DNA of 64,000 nucleotides from CAVVKW01 sp963749035. Lineage in GTDB: Bacteria; Verrucomicrobiota; Verrucomicrobiia; Chthoniobacterales; JAATET01. The position numbers and the translations under genes are program-made. The stretch covers positions 1,116,001 through 1,180,000 of the forward strand of contig CAVVKW010000002.1 of assembly GCA_963749035.1 (NCBI GenBank), in the 5' to 3' direction. Below, in pieces: positions 61,136 to 64,000 of this stretch; the first letter of the stretch is position 1; every line of letters starts with the position of its first letter. Below the pieces are notes generated by a model. It saw only the letters and a program-made list of their open reading frames with translations. It was not told the DNA's origin and did no database searches.

Positions 61136-62803
61136 TTAGTTGGAGCTGACGGCGTTCGTGGGGCCGCCGTCGGTCGGCGTTTCCTCGCCTTCGCGCCAGG
61201 GCGCGCTGCGGGGTCCGTCCAGGCGAGCGCGCAGCCGCGGCAGACTCTCGGGATATTCGTCCCGGATGAACTCGATCAGCTTTTCGCGAACGTGGCAGCG
61301 GAGGTCCCACGTGGTGGGACTGTCTTTGCCGCTGCAAAGGATTCGGATTTCGATGTCGTGTTCGCGGGAGTCGGTGACTTGGAGCACCTTCGCACGACGG
61401 TCCCAGAGATTTGTTCCTTCGAGAACCTCGTCGAGTTTGGCCCGTAGCGCGTCGAGCGGGATCGAGTAGTCCACGTAGAGAAAAACGGACCCGAGGATAT
61501 TGCCGGAGGTGCGGGTCCAATTTTGAAACGGCTTTTCCACGAAATAGGTGATCGGCAGCACGAGCCGACGCCAATCCCAGATCCGGACGACGACGTAGGA
61601 AAGCGTCACCTCCTCGATCCACCCCCACTCGCCCTCGACGACCACCGCGTCCTCGATCCGGATTGGTTGGGTGATCGCAATTTGGAAGCCCGCGATGAAG
61701 TTCGCCAGACTCTTCTGCGCGGCGATGCCGAGGATGATTCCCGCGATGCCGGCCGAGGCGAGAATGCTCGTGCCGAATTGCCGAACCGACGGGAAGACCA
61801 TCAGCATCGACGCCAGGCCGAGCAGGACGAGCACCGTGATGACGACCTTTCGGAGGACGTGGACCTGCGTGTAAACGCGGCGTGCCTTCAGGTTGTCGGC
61901 CTCGTCCATCTTGTAGCCGGCGAGAATGAGGGACTCGACCGCCGACGTAGCCTGAATGAGCATCCAGACGATGACTCCGATGATGAGAAGCGACGCGCCA
62001 TTCTTCACGAGCGTCGCGAATTGCGGAGCGATGTTGAGAATTGGCAGTGTTAGCAGGAGCGCGACCACGAAAATGAAAACCCGCAGGTAGCGAGCCGCCA
62101 GCGGGATGAGGACCCGCTCGAATCGATTCGGCGACTTTGCCGCCCAATGCGCCGCCCGCGCGTAGAGCAGATTCACGAGCCGGAAGACAAACCCGCAGAT
62201 CGCCCAGAGGCCGATGAGGTCCGCAATGACGCCGGCGACATTGAGCAGCGTCGGGTCGCCGATCGGCACGAGCAACGGCGCAGCGGCTGCGTAGAGGCCG
62301 TAGGACCAGAGGGCCAGCAGCGTGGGTCGATGGGCCGCCTTGACGAGGATGCTCAATGGCGTGCGCGGCTTGGACGGATCTTGCCGCCGGAGAAAACTGC
62401 GAAACAGCCAGTGCAGGAGGAAGCGCAAGGCAACGACGACGATGAGAATCGTCAGAGAAACTACCAGCCGCAGCGGCGTGATGTCGTAGAGAAGAGTGCG
62501 GGTCAGCGTCTCGTAGGCATTGGCGGGTAAAAGGTCCTTCGCCGTCGACCGCGCGGCGTCCATCAGGGAACGCTCGATTTTCACCACTCCGTCGCGCGCG
62601 ATCTCGATCGCATTTGGCGCGGCGAGGGCTCCGTCGACGATGGGACTGGTGAAATTCGGAGCGGGGTCGGCCTCAGGGGCGGTGGCGGACGGTTCTTCGG
62701 TTGCGGAGGTGGACGCCGGAGCCGCGGAGGAAAACGGAACGATCGAAGTGAGAACGATGATCGCGAGTGCGGCGATGGGATGGGTCCAGTCTCTGAATCG
62801 CAT
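61136..62803 (-). CDS. MscS-family mechanosensitive ion channel
   Basis: 555 residues from the ATG at 62803. An N-terminal signal-like helix and an Ala/Pro/Thr-rich linker, several membrane helices, then the MscS pore region (SILASAGIAGIILGIAAQKSLANFIAGFQI) with its glycine/alanine packing, and a beta/alpha C-terminal domain (EEVTLSYVVVRIWDWRRLVLPI). It opens on membrane tension to release solutes. Larger than E. coli MscS (286 residues), nearer the MscM type. Convergent with ymdB. Confidence 0.92.
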   Translation of the reverse strand: MRFRDWTHPIAALAIIVLTSIVPFSSAAPASTSATEEPSATAPEADPAPNFTSPIVDGALAAPNAIEIARDGVVKIERSLMDAARSTAKDLLPANAYETLTRTLLYDITPLRLVVSLTILIVVVALRFLLHWLFRSFLRRQDPSKPRTPLSILVKAAHRPTLLALWSYGLYAAAAPLLVPIGDPTLLNVAGVIADLIGLWAICGFVFRLVNLLYARAAHWAAKSPNRFERVLIPLAARYLRVFIFVVALLLTLPILNIAPQFATLVKNGASLLIIGVIVWMLIQATSAVESLILAGYKMDEADNLKARRVYTQVHVLRKVVITVLVLLGLASMLMVFPSVRQFGTSILASAGIAGIILGIAAQKSLANFIAGFQIAITQPIRIEDAVVVEGEWGWIEEVTLSYVVVRIWDWRRLVLPITYFVEKPFQNWTRTSGNILGSVFLYVDYSIPLDALRAKLDEVLEGTNLWDRRAKVLQVTDSREHDIEIRILCSGKDSPTTWDLRCHVREKLIEFIRDEYPESLPRLRARLDGPRSAPWREGEETPTDGGPTNAVSSN

Positions 62804-62997
62804 GAATGGAAGAGCGTCATGGCGCGCCGCCGGGGGGATTTCGGTCGCAGCGTCACCGTTTGGGAATCCCACCCCAGTGTCAACCGCCTTCGGGCTTGGT
62901 GACTGGGACCACTGTCAAAAATGGCCAGAACTTGGTTTTATCCGACTGACCTCCGTTTCCTTACTTCTATCGTAACGCCGACGGTCACGATGAAGGC

Positions 62998-63684
62998 TCA
63001 TTTCCTCCCGGCGAGGACCCGTTCCGGCCCCTCAATGGCACGTTTGACTGCAACCCCCGCCATCCAGCATCCAAACCCAGCCAGATTTCCGGCGCACCCG
63101 GCCTTTTCCATGATCGAACTTCGCCGCCGATCTGTGGTGCGGACCCCGAGTTTCAACTCTTCCGCAATTTCGCTAGTCGTCCATCCCGCCGCAACCAGCT
63201 TGCCGACCGCTCGCTCTTCGGCGGTGTAGCGGATCTGCGGAAAATCGCCATCTGCTAGATTCGCAAGTTCCCGAATGCGAGCGCTACAGACCTGATGCCC
63301 GTTATGAGCCATCGCGATGGCGTTCAATAACTCTGTCCATCCCTCCGTTCGGTGAACGCAGGCATCCGGGAGGGCCGCGACCGCAATCTCTAGCGGATAG
63401 CCACCCTGTCCACCGGCAAAAATGACTACTCGAGTCTTCAAACTCGACGCGCGAATCTCCGCTACCATCTCATCGCACTCGAGCCCGGTTAAACCCAATC
63501 CACAAATGATTACGTCCGGTTGCGCCGTGTGGATGAAAGCGCGAAAACCTTCCGTATCGGCGACCGCTCCCAGGACTCGGTAATTTGCGCCGTTTTGCAA
63601 CGCCGTGGCGACACAATCAGAAATTGCGGGTTCAGGGTCCACAATCAGCACCGAGCAGACCGGCGGCGAATATGATGCGCTCAT
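62998..63684 (-). CDS. LuxR-family protein with pseudo-receiver domain
   Basis: 228 residues. Residues 8-125 follow the response-regulator receiver fold (VLIVDPEPAISDC, VVIFAGGQG), but the strand that should carry the phosphoacceptor Asp reads DVIICGLGLTG, so it is replaced by Gly. A LuxR/GerE helix-turn-helix follows (about 155-210: YTAEERAVGKLVAAGWTTSEIAEEL). A phosphorylation-independent regulator is likely. No kinase gene adjoins it. Confidence 0.82.
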   Translation of the reverse strand: MSASYSPPVCSVLIVDPEPAISDCVATALQNGANYRVLGAVADTEGFRAFIHTAQPDVIICGLGLTGLECDEMVAEIRASSLKTRVVIFAGGQGGYPLEIAVAALPDACVHRTEGWTELLNAIAMAHNGHQVCSARIRELANLADGDFPQIRYTAEERAVGKLVAAGWTTSEIAEELKLGVRTTDRRRSSIMEKAGCAGNLAGFGCWMAGVAVKRAIEGPERVLAGRK

Positions 63685-64000
63685 TCGGGAGCGCAGTATC
63701 CGTAGCTAAGACGAGGTATTGCAAGCTACCAGCTTGCGAAAACCATCGGGACGGAGAGCCAAACTGCCACGCCGCAGCCATTGGCGACTTCTCGCCACGA
63801 AAGTGGCAACAGAGCGCCGACGGTTTGGCGCTCTCTAGCAAAAACGTTGCGCAACCTCCGAGTTTTACCCACCGCCTGGCGTTCCGGCATTGTCCGCCTG
63901 TGATTTCAACAAACCTTATTTGGGCAGTATGGCCGCGATGATCCCGGTCATCACGGCCGCCCTCGCGATTCACACTGCCCAATCGCAGCCGAGAAATCCG
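63685..64000. other. 5' flank of pseudo-receiver gene and window end
   Basis: This 316-bp stretch holds short inverted sequences (GCAAGCTACCAGCTTGC near 63722, GCCAC/GTGGC near 63797) and a large imperfect inverted repeat at 63920-63982. Open frames here do not look like proteins. It probably contains the promoter of the preceding minus-strand gene. Confidence 0.5.
63920..63982. repeat. imperfect inverted repeat at right window edge
   Basis: Outer arms TTGGGCAGT (63920-63928) and ACTGCCCAA (63974-63982); inner arms GGCCGCGATGA and TCATCACGGCC (63931-63958) around a 6-nt loop. The arms are unevenly spaced on the right. It could be a large hairpin, a recombinase site or an element end; more sequence is needed to tell. 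Confidence 0.6.

Overview
The window is about 64 kb of GC-rich, gene-dense bacterial chromosome with roughly 55 protein genes on both strands. I see no rRNA, tRNA or CRISPR array. The best lineage clue is a 51-residue basic protein (45622-45777) that looks like the small basic protein known from Verrucomicrobia and Chlamydiae. A divergent LysR regulator, a fused SecDF, few Shine-Dalgarno sequences and many structured intergenic repeats also fit Verrucomicrobiota. The phylum call is an inference. Most of the content is core: NAD metabolism, translation, the Sec pathway, the cell wall and leucine/arginine synthesis.

Layout. 1-6 kb: end of a Thr-Pro-rich surface protein, a LuxR regulator, the tlyA-nadK-ptsN-nadC operon, an acyl carrier protein and an RRM protein. 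6-18 kb: an oxidoreductase, leuA, a Usp/ClC pair, yajC-secDF, lgt, uxaC and a CAAX-type protease. 18-28 kb: a three-domain LplT-PlsC-acyl-ACP synthetase fusion, its divergent LysR regulator, and a giant alpha-2-macroglobulin. 28-32 kb: argA and an AT-richer accessory cassette. 32-38 kb: a YihY membrane protein, a degenerate alpha/beta hydrolase, an MBL hydrolase, a repeat array and a secreted metalloprotease. 38-49 kb: ybaY, prmC, prfA, rpmE, an acyl-CoA synthetase with a haloperoxidase-like protein, an RsuA-type pseudouridine synthase, hflX and rodA. 49-64 kb: a frameshifted YyaL-type protein, an alcohol dehydrogenase, two transglutaminase-like proteins, an M20 peptidase, UspA, SulP, a ferritin-like protein, ParA with a cell-wall amidase, YmdB, MscS and a pseudo-receiver LuxR protein.

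The most unusual locus is at 29.5-31.8 kb. Three closely packed minus-strand genes of unknown function sit in AT-richer DNA between two identical 151-bp direct repeats. Each repeat carries the first 42 codons of argA plus 24 bp upstream. The outer repeat is a truncated argA start and the inner repeat belongs to the intact argA. The cassette therefore lies downstream of what may be the original argA promoter, while a full argA frame is preserved. No integrase or transposase is visible in it. This is the best candidate here for an undescribed accessory system.

Other points of note: an array of about 170-bp units each containing three hairpins, next to a 7-bp tandem repeat at an MBL gene start (35.3-35.9 kb); an inverted-repeat element that supplies the prfA stop codon; a 26-30 bp palindromic repeat found three times; an alpha/beta hydrolase that has lost two catalytic residues; and a receiver domain lacking its phosphorylatable Asp.
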